Source: Clostridiales bacterium (GTDB lineage Bacteria; Bacillota_A; Clostridia; Saccharofermentanales; Saccharofermentanaceae). Taken from it: a stretch of 22,927 nucleotides of DNA. Shown in pieces: positions 9,366-16,223 of the stretch. The stretch spans positions 1 through 22,927 of the forward strand of contig JAILHZ010000051.1 in assembly GCA_024695545.1 (NCBI GenBank), written 5' to 3'. The notes below the pieces were generated by a model. That model was not told the DNA's origin, searched no databases, and saw nothing but the letters and a program-made list of their open reading frames with translations. The translations under genes were made by a program, and so were the position numbers. Position 1 is the stretch's first letter. Each line of letters begins with the position of its first letter.

Positions 9366-9374
9366 TGTATAACA
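9366..9374 (-). promoter_or_regulatory. Possible extended -10 promoter of the GH1 gene
   Basis: On the minus strand TGTTATACA (9374-9366) fits an extended -10 element. It lies about 68 bases upstream of the start codon. No clear -35 is seen, and the leader contains a short GTCCGG/CCGGAC inverted repeat. Weak evidence. Confidence 0.35.
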
Positions 9375-9466
9375 CAGGGGATATACAGCTGCTTTTAGTA
9401 TAGCTTCGCAGGTAATCCGAGTATATCAAAATAGTGATGGATTTGTCATTCTCAACAAGATGGTTA

Positions 9467-9475
9467 TGGTATAAT
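9467..9475 (+). promoter_or_regulatory. Extended -10 promoter of the GT4 gene
   Basis: TGGTATAAT matches an extended -10 with a perfect TATAAT at 9470-9475. The best -35 candidate, TTCTCA (9449-9454), has only a 15-base spacer. The transcript would start near 9482, giving a leader of under 20 bases before the ATG at 9499. Confidence 0.6.
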
Positions 9476-9498
9476 CATCTTTGGAACGAGGAGAGAGT

Positions 9499-10923
9499 AT
9501 GAACATTGCGATTATAACGGATACATATTTCCCGGATATTAATGGCGTGGCATCTTCGATCTATACGCTGGCAATTGCACTGCGTAAGAGAGGACACCGC
9601 GTGTATGTTTTTGTGACTTCGGAGAATAATTCTCCTGTCGTACGCAGAGTCGGCAAGAATCCGCCGGTCTTCCGTATCCCCAGTATCCCGATGCTCCTCG
9701 TGCGTCCCTATAGAACAACGATGCCGTTTTCGTTCCGTCTGGTACAGATCCTCAAGCGTCTGAAGATCGATATCATCCATACCCAGACGGAGTTCTCGAT
9801 GGGCCTTGTCGGTCTTTCATCTTCCATGACACTTCATCTTCCGATCGTGCATACGTATCACACGATGCTGGAAGATTATACCCACTATATTCTCGGCGGT
9901 AAGGTAACCAAGATCATTACCCCGAACTCGGCAAGATGGTTCAGCAAGAAGTTCTGTAACGTTCCGACCGGACTGATCGTTCCTACGGAGAAGGTAAAGA
10001 ATGCGCTGAGAAGTTACGGTGTGACCAAGCCGATCTATGTCATTCCGACAGGTATCGATGTCTCTCCGTTTAACCGCGCGAACTTCAAGGAAGAGGATAT
10101 TGCCGCGCTTCGTCAAAAGTACGGGATAAAGCCGGATGAGAAGATCCTTCTTTCTCTCGGCCGCGTAGCCTTTGAGAAGAGTATCGATAAGATCATCGAT
10201 CAGGTGCCGGCGATCTGTGAGAAACAGAGCAATGTAAGAGTTCTTATCGTCGGTGATGGTCCGGCACTTAACGATCTGAAAGCACAGGCAGAGAAACTCG
10301 GTGTCAGTGATAAGGTGATCTTCGCCGGTGCAGCTCCGTATGCCGAGATCGGTAAATACTATCAGCTCGGAAATGCGTTTATCTCCTGTTCTACATCCGA
10401 GACACAGGGTCTGACATACTATGAGGCAATGGCTGCCGGACTTCCGGTCATCGCCCGCAAAGACGATGCCGTCAATGAACTTTTCAAGGATGGTGAGAAT
10501 GCCCGTCTTTTCCGCGACGAGAACGAGATCCCGGATATCGTGTCGGATATCTTCAGAGATCCGGTGACCGCCGAGCGTTATTCCGAGAGCGCCGAGAGAA
10601 CAGTTGCGGCTTTCTCCGCGGAGACGTTTGCGGGAAGAGTCGAGGAAGCCTACATGAATGCGATCGCCCGTCATGTCCGCGAGAAGGCGATCCGCCGTGC
10701 AAATGTCGGCAAACTCCATATGTCTCCGAAGTATAAGCAGACGAAGATGGTTCCGCCGGATGAAGACAGACACTTCCTGAAGAAAGAGGAAGAAGAAGTA
10801 AAGAAGAGTGAATCGGGCATGAAGAATGCTATTGTTTCCAATGCGCGTAAGGCCTACCATGCGGCTAACCGCTATGCGCAGCTGATCCGTGTCGGAAAGA
10901 AAGTAGGAAAGAAGAAGCAGTAA
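9499..10923 (+). CDS. GT4 glycosyltransferase, diacylglycerol glucosyltransferase type
   Basis: Retaining glycosyltransferase of family 4, 474 residues. Closest in pattern to 1,2-diacylglycerol 3-glucosyltransferases, which move glucose from UDP-glucose to diacylglycerol at the inner face of the membrane to make glucolipid, also an anchor for lipoteichoic acid. Seen: acceptor-domain start MNIAIITDTYFPDINGVASS, the HTYHTMLEDYTHYILGGK region, IPTGID (182-187), GDGP (252-255), and the EX7E pair E301/E309. The last 85 or so residues are strongly basic and end KKVGKKKQ, fitting attachment to anionic lipids. An in-frame TTG at 9481 would add six residues, but GAGGAG at 9488 is placed for the ATG at 9499. 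It ends three bases from the convergent EAL gene with no terminator between. Lipid specificity is inferred. Confidence 0.85.
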   Translation: MNIAIITDTYFPDINGVASSIYTLAIALRKRGHRVYVFVTSENNSPVVRRVGKNPPVFRIPSIPMLLVRPYRTTMPFSFRLVQILKRLKIDIIHTQTEFSMGLVGLSSSMTLHLPIVHTYHTMLEDYTHYILGGKVTKIITPNSARWFSKKFCNVPTGLIVPTEKVKNALRSYGVTKPIYVIPTGIDVSPFNRANFKEEDIAALRQKYGIKPDEKILLSLGRVAFEKSIDKIIDQVPAICEKQSNVRVLIVGDGPALNDLKAQAEKLGVSDKVIFAGAAPYAEIGKYYQLGNAFISCSTSETQGLTYYEAMAAGLPVIARKDDAVNELFKDGENARLFRDENEIPDIVSDIFRDPVTAERYSESAERTVAAFSAETFAGRVEEAYMNAIARHVREKAIRRANVGKLHMSPKYKQTKMVPPDEDRHFLKKEEEEVKKSESGMKNAIVSNARKAYHAANRYAQLIRVGKKVGKKKQ

Positions 10924-10926
10924 TAC

Positions 10927-12639
10927 TTACTCTTCCTCTTCCGAATCGTCGTCTTCGTGTTTTACGATGGATATTGCGGGGAAAGCACTTGCTTTCTCCG
11001 TTTCTTTTTTCTTCTCTTTTTCGCTTGAACCGGCTGCATCTGTGTCCGGGGACAGAAGTCCGTCCGAGTTCAGAAGCTGCGGAACGCTGAAATAGTATCC
11101 CTGAAGTAAAGTTACGCCGGCCTGCTCACAAAATCTGACTTGCGACTCGTTTTCGATGCCCTCCGCAACCGTCTTTATGCCGTTGGCGGAAGCGTATCCG
11201 ACGATGCTTCTGATGAGTGCAGCGCCGCGCTCCTGATCGATATGCGAGGTGATGCTTCTGTTGATCTTGATGACGTCGACCGGAATGTCGGAAAGAAGTA
11301 CGAAACTTGATGATACGGCGCTCAGATAATCGATGGCGATGTGAATGCCGTGCTTTTTCAGGAACGTCAGATTGTCCTTGACGAGGTAGTTGTCCTCGGC
11401 AAAAGCACCTGTGATCTCAACCATGATGCGGTCGGTATCAATTCCGGAGGACTCGACGGAACGGACAAACTCCATGACAGATCTTTCGTTTAATTCCGCC
11501 GCGGAGAAGTTGATGCTGAACTTCTGACTCTCGTTGCCCGGAAGCTGTGCATACCGGATCGCCTCTTCGGTCATAAAGATCGTCAGCTGCTGCAGGCAGG
11601 AGGTCTTTTCGAGGATCGGAACGAATTCCTCGGCAGTCATTTTCGAACCGTCATCGCGGATCCACTTCGCGAGGATCTCGACACCGACGGGCTCATGGGA
11701 TCCGGCCTTGTGGATCGTCTGGTAGGAAGCCTGCACCATTCCCTTGGAAATGGCGGACGAGAACTCACTGGCGATGCTGACCGTACCCTTATAGTAATCA
11801 CGCATCGCATCCGTATAACGGCTGATCTGCTGGTCTTCGAGGAACGAGTAACGGAGAGCGATATTCGCTTTTCTTACGCCTTCTGTAATGCTATCTCCCG
11901 GACGGATCACGGTGAATCCGATACGGTAGGAAACGTATACCGGGATCCCGTCGACCGAGATGGTGACACCATTGAGATTCGATATCGCGGCCAGGATGTT
12001 CTCGAGACTTTCTTCGCTGGAATAGTGCAGCACGATAATGGCGTAGTTAAGGTCATTCGTCTTGCACAGCGTAGCGTTCGGATAGGAAGACAGAAGTGTC
12101 TTCAGTTCCTCGGAGATTTTCTTAACGATCGAGGAATAAAAGTCGTTTCCGAAAAGACCCTGGATATCACTGTCTTCGTTGAAGGACAGCATCAGGATCG
12201 ACATGGCGCCGTCGCTCGGGATCTTCACGGAAGGGATACAGTTGAAGTTCGGCAGATCCGTCAGCGGATCGTGTGTCGCGATATGTTCGAAGTGTCTCTC
12301 GCGCTGGCGGCTGCGGGTGGAGATCACGGAAATAACGATGCTGACTGATACATAGATCAGCACACGGATGATCCACGTTCCGCTCTTGTCATTCGAATCG
12401 GTCAGCCAGATGATCAGCGGCCCCATGGCCAGGCCTGACAGTGCTGCGAAAAAAATGCTGTAAAGAAGCGGCGCAAAAAGCGCGGTCAGAACGACCGGGA
12501 TCAGGAGCAGGTTCGAATAGATATTCGGTGTTCCTCCGGTCGCATATACGAGATAGGTGATCGCTACGGCACAGAGCAAAGTAGCCGGGATCAGAAACGG
12601 CAGAACAGACTTCCGGGGACGGGATTCAAATGAACTCAT
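10927..12639 (-). CDS. Membrane protein with degenerate GGDEF and EAL domains
   Basis: Cyclic-di-GMP-type signalling protein of 570 residues. About four membrane segments lie at residues 12-34, 41-60, 61-80 and 88-107. A GGDEF-like domain (about 118-275) begins ATHDPLTDLPNF but lacks the GGDEF motif, so it should not make cyclic-di-GMP. The EAL domain (about 285-525) keeps E321, N377, E408, K458, E493 and Q513. However, the catalytic loop normally reading DDFGTGYSS is DYLSAVSSS (437-445), and KID is KIN (458-460). Loss of the second aspartate and of the FGTG loop suggests weak or no phosphodiesterase activity; it may instead bind the nucleotide or a partner. The tail is acidic, ending EDDDSEEEE. 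The ATG has AGGAG seven bases upstream. Divergent from cardiolipin synthase. Confidence 0.88.
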   Translation of the reverse strand: MSSFESRPRKSVLPFLIPATLLCAVAITYLVYATGGTPNIYSNLLLIPVVLTALFAPLLYSIFFAALSGLAMGPLIIWLTDSNDKSGTWIIRVLIYVSVSIVISVISTRSRQRERHFEHIATHDPLTDLPNFNCIPSVKIPSDGAMSILMLSFNEDSDIQGLFGNDFYSSIVKKISEELKTLLSSYPNATLCKTNDLNYAIIVLHYSSEESLENILAAISNLNGVTISVDGIPVYVSYRIGFTVIRPGDSITEGVRKANIALRYSFLEDQQISRYTDAMRDYYKGTVSIASEFSSAISKGMVQASYQTIHKAGSHEPVGVEILAKWIRDDGSKMTAEEFVPILEKTSCLQQLTIFMTEEAIRYAQLPGNESQKFSINFSAAELNERSVMEFVRSVESSGIDTDRIMVEITGAFAEDNYLVKDNLTFLKKHGIHIAIDYLSAVSSSFVLLSDIPVDVIKINRSITSHIDQERGAALIRSIVGYASANGIKTVAEGIENESQVRFCEQAGVTLLQGYYFSVPQLLNSDGLLSPDTDAAGSSEKEKKKETEKASAFPAISIVKHEDDDSEEEE

Positions 12640-12669
12640 ACAAACTCTCCTGACGGCATCCTGATATGA

Positions 12670-12697
12670 GCTGTGCGAAAAGCACTGCGCACGCAGC
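12670..12697 (-). other. Hairpin in the leader of the degenerate EAL gene
   Basis: GCTGTGCG (12670-12677) pairs with CGCA (12688-12691) and CAGC (12694-12697) across a two-base bulge, with a 10-base loop. It lies between the -10 box and the start codon, so it would be in the 5' untranslated RNA. Confidence 0.4.
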
Positions 12698-12709
12698 CGT
12701 TCATTTTCA

Positions 12710-12715
12710 ATTATA
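12710..12715 (-). promoter_or_regulatory. -10 box for the degenerate EAL gene
   Basis: A perfect TATAAT on the minus strand (12715-12710), about 70 bases upstream of the start. The -35 position reads GAAGTA, which is weak, and falls inside a near-palindrome GAAGTGT-aaaa-ATACTTC (12721-12738) that could bind a regulator. Confidence 0.5.
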
Positions 12716-12745
12716 TACCAGAAGTGTAAAAATACTTCCTAGAAT

Positions 12746-12773
12746 TTGACTTTGATTCCCATTTGTTGATAAT
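12746..12773 (+). promoter_or_regulatory. Promoter of the cardiolipin synthase gene
   Basis: TTGACT (12746-12751), a 16-base spacer and GATAAT (12768-12773). GAGGAGG at 12791-12797 is the ribosome binding site for the ATG at 12803. Confidence 0.6.
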
Positions 12774-12802
12774 TGATGGTAGGAAAGTTAGAGGAGGCAG
12801 GC

Positions 12803-14338
12803 ATGCGCAAACAATGGTTTCAGTCACTTTTGATGCGCCGGGCAATCATCATTCTGATACTGCTCGTGGAGATCTCGTCTTTTATTTTCCTGATCGTGGC
12901 CGGAACGACTGTGTCGGAGATCGCCTCGATCGTGTTCCGTGTCATCTCCGTAATCGTAGCGCTCTACGTTATCAGTAAGAATGATAAGGGAGGATACCGT
13001 CTGATCTGGGTATTCCTGATCCTGATGTTTCCGATCTTCGGCGGTGTCCTTTATGTATTCCTCAACTCCCAGATGCTCTCGAACCGGTACGCGAAGAATC
13101 TCACCGAAGTCATCGCGGCGACGCAGGATCAGTTCGAATTGCATCCCGATGTGAAGGAAGAACTCCGGGAGCAATTCCCGGTCTATGTCAGAGGTGTGGA
13201 ATACCTCGAAAACACGCAGAGATTCCCTGTCTATAAGAATACGGATACTCAGTATCTTTCTCCGGGTGAAGCCTTCTGGCCGGTGTTCCTGGAGAAGCTC
13301 CGCAGTGCGGAGAAATATATCTTCCTCGAGTACTTCACGATCGGTGAAGGAAAGTTCTGGGATTCCGTTCTCGAGATACTGAAGGAGAAGGCGGCATCGG
13401 GTGTTCTGGTACGTATCATGTACGATGATATGGGCTGCTTCCTGAGCCTGCCGTCGGATTATCCGGACTATCTGAAATCACTGGGGATCGAGTGTAAGAT
13501 CTTTAACCCGTTCCGTCCCTTCTTTACGACCATACAGAATAACCGTGACCACAGAAAGATCACCTCAATCGATGGAAAGATCGCGTTCTGCGGCGGTCTG
13601 AATCTGTCGGATGAATACGTTAATGAGAAGGAGAGATTCGGCTACTGGAAGGACTCCGCCGTTATGGTAGAGGGTGAGGCCGCCTGGAGTCTGACATGCT
13701 TCTTCCTTCAGATCTGGCAGATCAACCAGGTGACATATGAGGACTTCCGTCAGTTCTATCCCTGGACGGACGAACCCTGCCCGATCAAAAACGACGGATT
13801 CGTGCAGCCGTATAACGACATCCCGATCGACCATGAGAGAGTCGGCGAGAGTGTATACATGCACATGATCAATTCCGCGGAGAAGTATCTCTATATCAGT
13901 ACGCCGTACCTGATCCTTGACGAGGACATGATCTCCGCGCTCTGTCTTTCCGCCAAGAGCGGTGTCGACGTGCGCATCGTCACCCCGAGTAAATACGATA
14001 AGTGGATGATCCATCAGGCGACCCGGTGCTACTATAGAGACCTCGTAAAAGCGGGTGTCCGTATCTATGAGTACACGCCCGGCTTCATGCACAGTAAGAC
14101 CGTCGTAGCCGACGATAAGGTCGCGATCGTCGGTTCCGTCAACTGGGATTACAGAAGCCTGTATCTCCACTTCGAGAGTGCGGTATGGATGTGCGGTACG
14201 TCTACAGTCCTCGATGTGAAAAATGACCTTCTGAAATCCTTTGAACAGTCGGATGAAGTCCTTCGCGAAGAACTCAACTTCCGCCGCGGCTGGAGTCTGT
14301 TCCGTCTGGTTCTCCGTCTCATCGCTCCGATTTTCTAA
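12803..14338 (+). CDS. cls: Cardiolipin synthase (phospholipase D type)
   Basis: Membrane enzyme of 511 residues that condenses two phosphatidylglycerols into cardiolipin and glycerol. The N terminus has hydrophobic segments at about 14-36, 40-58 and 65-87. Two HKD motifs follow: H250-x-K252-x4-D257 (HRKITSID, followed by the GGLN patch) and H430-x-K432-x4-D437 (HSKTVVAD, then GSVNWD). Length and order match the bacterial Cls family. In-frame TTG and ATG codons at 12773 and 12776 exist, but the GAGGAGG at 12791 sits six bases before the ATG at 12803 and decides the start. Together with the nearby GT4 gene it points to control of membrane lipid composition. No clear terminator follows; the next region is the repeat element. 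Confidence 0.93.
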   Translation: MRKQWFQSLLMRRAIIILILLVEISSFIFLIVAGTTVSEIASIVFRVISVIVALYVISKNDKGGYRLIWVFLILMFPIFGGVLYVFLNSQMLSNRYAKNLTEVIAATQDQFELHPDVKEELREQFPVYVRGVEYLENTQRFPVYKNTDTQYLSPGEAFWPVFLEKLRSAEKYIFLEYFTIGEGKFWDSVLEILKEKAASGVLVRIMYDDMGCFLSLPSDYPDYLKSLGIECKIFNPFRPFFTTIQNNRDHRKITSIDGKIAFCGGLNLSDEYVNEKERFGYWKDSAVMVEGEAAWSLTCFFLQIWQINQVTYEDFRQFYPWTDEPCPIKNDGFVQPYNDIPIDHERVGESVYMHMINSAEKYLYISTPYLILDEDMISALCLSAKSGVDVRIVTPSKYDKWMIHQATRCYYRDLVKAGVRIYEYTPGFMHSKTVVADDKVAIVGSVNWDYRSLYLHFESAVWMCGTSTVLDVKNDLLKSFEQSDEVLREELNFRRGWSLFRLVLRLIAPIF

Positions 14339-14360
14339 AGACTGGCTGAATGGACAGGCA

Positions 14361-14483
14361 TTGTATGTATTGTTGACGATTATGCCTCGCAAGATACAAC
14401 AGTTGCGGCAAAACGACCGGTTTCTGCGCCTGTTGCATCGACTGTTGACGAAATCGCCTCGTAAGTGGCAACAGTTGATGCAA
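14361..14483. repeat. CAACAGTTG repeat and hairpin element
   Basis: Two imperfect 41-base direct repeats (14371-14411 and 14443-14483, 31 of 41 identical, 72 bases apart) share TGTTGACGA, GCCTCG and the near-palindrome CAACAGTTG. Inverted pairings are strong: TTGCATCGACTGTTG (14433-14447) pairs over 15 positions, one as G-U, with CAACAGTTGATGCAA (14469-14483). CAACAG through AAAC (14397-14414) pairs with GTTT through CTGTTG (14420-14435) over 15 base pairs with small bulges. A third option is TGTTG (14371-14375) with CAACA (14397-14401). These stems compete for the same bases. The element fills most of the 241-base gap after cls. I do not recognise it as a known RNA family. Confidence 0.7.
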
Positions 14484-14507
14484 TGAGTTCTTTCTCCCCG
14501 CAATCCG

Positions 14508-14516
14508 TGATAAAAT
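14508..14516 (+). promoter_or_regulatory. Possible extended -10 promoter of the PPK2 gene
   Basis: TGATAAAAT fits an extended -10, with only a weak -35 (TTCTTT at 14488-14493). If correct, the repeat element upstream is not in the leader of this gene but lies at its promoter edge or in the 3' end of the cls transcript. Confidence 0.4.
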
Positions 14517-14579
14517 AAAGATACATTTTCTATTCGCTCGGCATATGCATCCGTACCGCTTAAAGGGGAGGAAGTCACC

Positions 14580-16052
14580 ATGTTGAAGAACGCATATCTC
14601 AATAAGAAGCCTGAGAAGGAAATACTGAAAGCCCGCTTGAAAGAGCAGGAAGATCTCCTTTTTGTAAACCAGAATAAGATCAAGGACAATAAGCTGCCGG
14701 TCGTCGTGCTCATCGAGGGATGGGGAACGTCCGGCAAGGGTACGCTGATCGGTAATGTCATTACCAATATCGACCCTCGTTTTTACAAGGTCGCGACCTT
14801 CGATTCGCCCACTTTCATCGAGAAGAGAAAGCCGTTCCTGACCCGCTATTTCGAGGCACTTCCGGAGGCCGGCAAATTCCGTTTCTACAACACCGGATGG
14901 ATGAATGAGATCGTGATGGACCGTCTTGACGGAAGCATGTCCGATTCTCTATACGAGAAGCGCATCGCGAGCATCCGCAGATTCGAGCGCCAGCTAACCG
15001 ACAACGGATATCTGGTTCTTAAGTTCTTTATGCACATCACGGAAGACGAGCAGAAGAAGCGTATCGAAAATCTCAAGGATCACGTCGATACGAAGTGGCG
15101 TGTCAGTTCCGACGATGTCTGGCAGAACAAGCATTATAAGACCTGTGAGAAGATCTTCGAGAAGTATCTTGAGGATACGAATACATCTGCGGCTCCCTGG
15201 TATATCGTCGACGCGAAGTCCGAGAAGTGGACGGAGCTTCAGGTCTTAGAGCGCATGAATGAAGGTATCGATATCGCACTTCAGAATCACTCTCTGGCCG
15301 TGCCGCTTCTTCAGAATACTTTCCCGCTCGTGAAGATGCCGAAACTTGCGGATATTCCTCTCGAGGGAAAAACACTTACCGACGAGGAGTATAAGGAGAA
15401 ACTTGATAAGCTCCAGGAACGTCTTTCTGAACTTCATAACCGTCTGTACAGGAAGAGAGTTCCGCTCATTATCGCTTACGAAGGATGGGATGCAGCAGGT
15501 AAAGGCGGCAACATCAAGCGTATCGCCGAGGCGCTCGATCCGAGAGGATACGAAGTGCATCCGATCGCAAGTCCGGAGCCTCACGAGAAAGCACGTCATT
15601 ATCTGTGGCGTTTCTGGACACGTCTTCCGAAAGACGGACACGTCGCGATCTTCGACAGAACATGGTACGGCCGTGTCATGGTAGAACGTATCGAGGGATT
15701 CTGCTCCGAGAACGACTGGAAGCGTGCCTATAACGAGATCAATGAGTTTGAAAAAGAACTCGACGACTGGGGTGCGGTCATCATCAAGTTCTGGGTACAG
15801 ATTGATAAGGACACGCAGCTCGAAAGATTTACCGATCGTCAGAATACGCCGGAAAAACAGTGGAAGATCACGGAAGAAGACTGGCGCAACAGAGAGAAGT
15901 GGGATGTCTATGAAGATGCTATCAATGAGATGATCCAGAAGACTTCGACCAAGTTTGCGCCGTGGCACGTCCTCGAATCCGTCGATAAGAAATATGCACG
16001 AATCAAGGCGCTCGAGATCGTCATCAAAGAACTCGAGAAAAAACTGAAGTAA
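14580..16052 (+). CDS. pap: Polyphosphate:AMP phosphotransferase (two-domain PPK2)
   Basis: Cytoplasmic enzyme of 490 residues that transfers phosphate from polyphosphate to AMP, making ADP. Two PPK2 domains are fused head to tail. The second (about 265-490) is canonical: Walker A EGWDAAGKGG (301-310), lid region with ARHYLWRFW (338-346) and the Walker B-like FDRTWYGR (358-365). The first (about 10-245) has Walker A EGWGTSGKGT (46-55), lacking the usual aspartate. Its Walker B position reads FYNTGWMNE instead of DRTWYGR, so it is probably structural, as known for other two-domain members. GGGGAGGA lies eight bases before the ATG. Single-domain PPK2 enzymes that act on ADP or GDP are about half this length. 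The gene converges with a diguanylate cyclase. Confidence 0.92.
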   Translation: MLKNAYLNKKPEKEILKARLKEQEDLLFVNQNKIKDNKLPVVVLIEGWGTSGKGTLIGNVITNIDPRFYKVATFDSPTFIEKRKPFLTRYFEALPEAGKFRFYNTGWMNEIVMDRLDGSMSDSLYEKRIASIRRFERQLTDNGYLVLKFFMHITEDEQKKRIENLKDHVDTKWRVSSDDVWQNKHYKTCEKIFEKYLEDTNTSAAPWYIVDAKSEKWTELQVLERMNEGIDIALQNHSLAVPLLQNTFPLVKMPKLADIPLEGKTLTDEEYKEKLDKLQERLSELHNRLYRKRVPLIIAYEGWDAAGKGGNIKRIAEALDPRGYEVHPIASPEPHEKARHYLWRFWTRLPKDGHVAIFDRTWYGRVMVERIEGFCSENDWKRAYNEINEFEKELDDWGAVIIKFWVQIDKDTQLERFTDRQNTPEKQWKITEEDWRNREKWDVYEDAINEMIQKTSTKFAPWHVLESVDKKYARIKALEIVIKELEKKLK

Positions 16053-16108
16053 CCGGGAAAGTCATAGAGAGAAAATAGATCTGCACAGCTTACGGAGTGT
16101 TTGTTCTG

Positions 16109-16149
16109 TACTTCGTATTCAGGGTCATGGTGGGATAATTCACGAAGTA
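16109..16149. repeat. Inverted repeat after the PPK2 gene
   Basis: TACTTCGT (16109-16116) and ACGAAGTA (16142-16149) are perfect 8-base inverted copies around a 25-base loop. No T-run follows directly. It may be part of the 3' untranslated RNA of the PPK2 transcript. Confidence 0.35.
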
Positions 16150-16157
16150 TTTGTCTG

Positions 16158-16195
16158 AAAAAAGCTGCCGGGGAAAATCCGAGGCAGCCTTTTAG
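16158..16195. terminator. Bidirectional terminator between PPK2 and diguanylate cyclase genes
   Basis: GCTGCC (16164-16169) pairs with GGCAGC (16183-16188). On the minus strand the stem is followed by six T bases, making a good terminator for the gene ending at 16224. On the plus strand CTTTTAG follows, which is weaker but usable for the PPK2 transcript. Confidence 0.75.
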
Positions 16196-16223
16196 TGCTT
16201 TTCAATATGAGAGAAGCGGGAGA

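Noticed and set aside
14371..14483. CRISPR-like direct repeats
   Set aside because: Only two copies, 76% identical, no cas genes, and strong internal base pairing that CRISPR spacers would not show.
14241..14486. 81-codon plus-strand open frame running through the CAACAGTTG element
   Set aside because: It starts inside cls in another frame with no ribosome binding site; the repeats conserve base pairing rather than a peptide.
13565..14767. 400-codon minus-strand open frame across cls and the repeat element
   Set aside because: It overlaps the second half of cls, including the second HKD motif on the plus strand, and shows no family signature.
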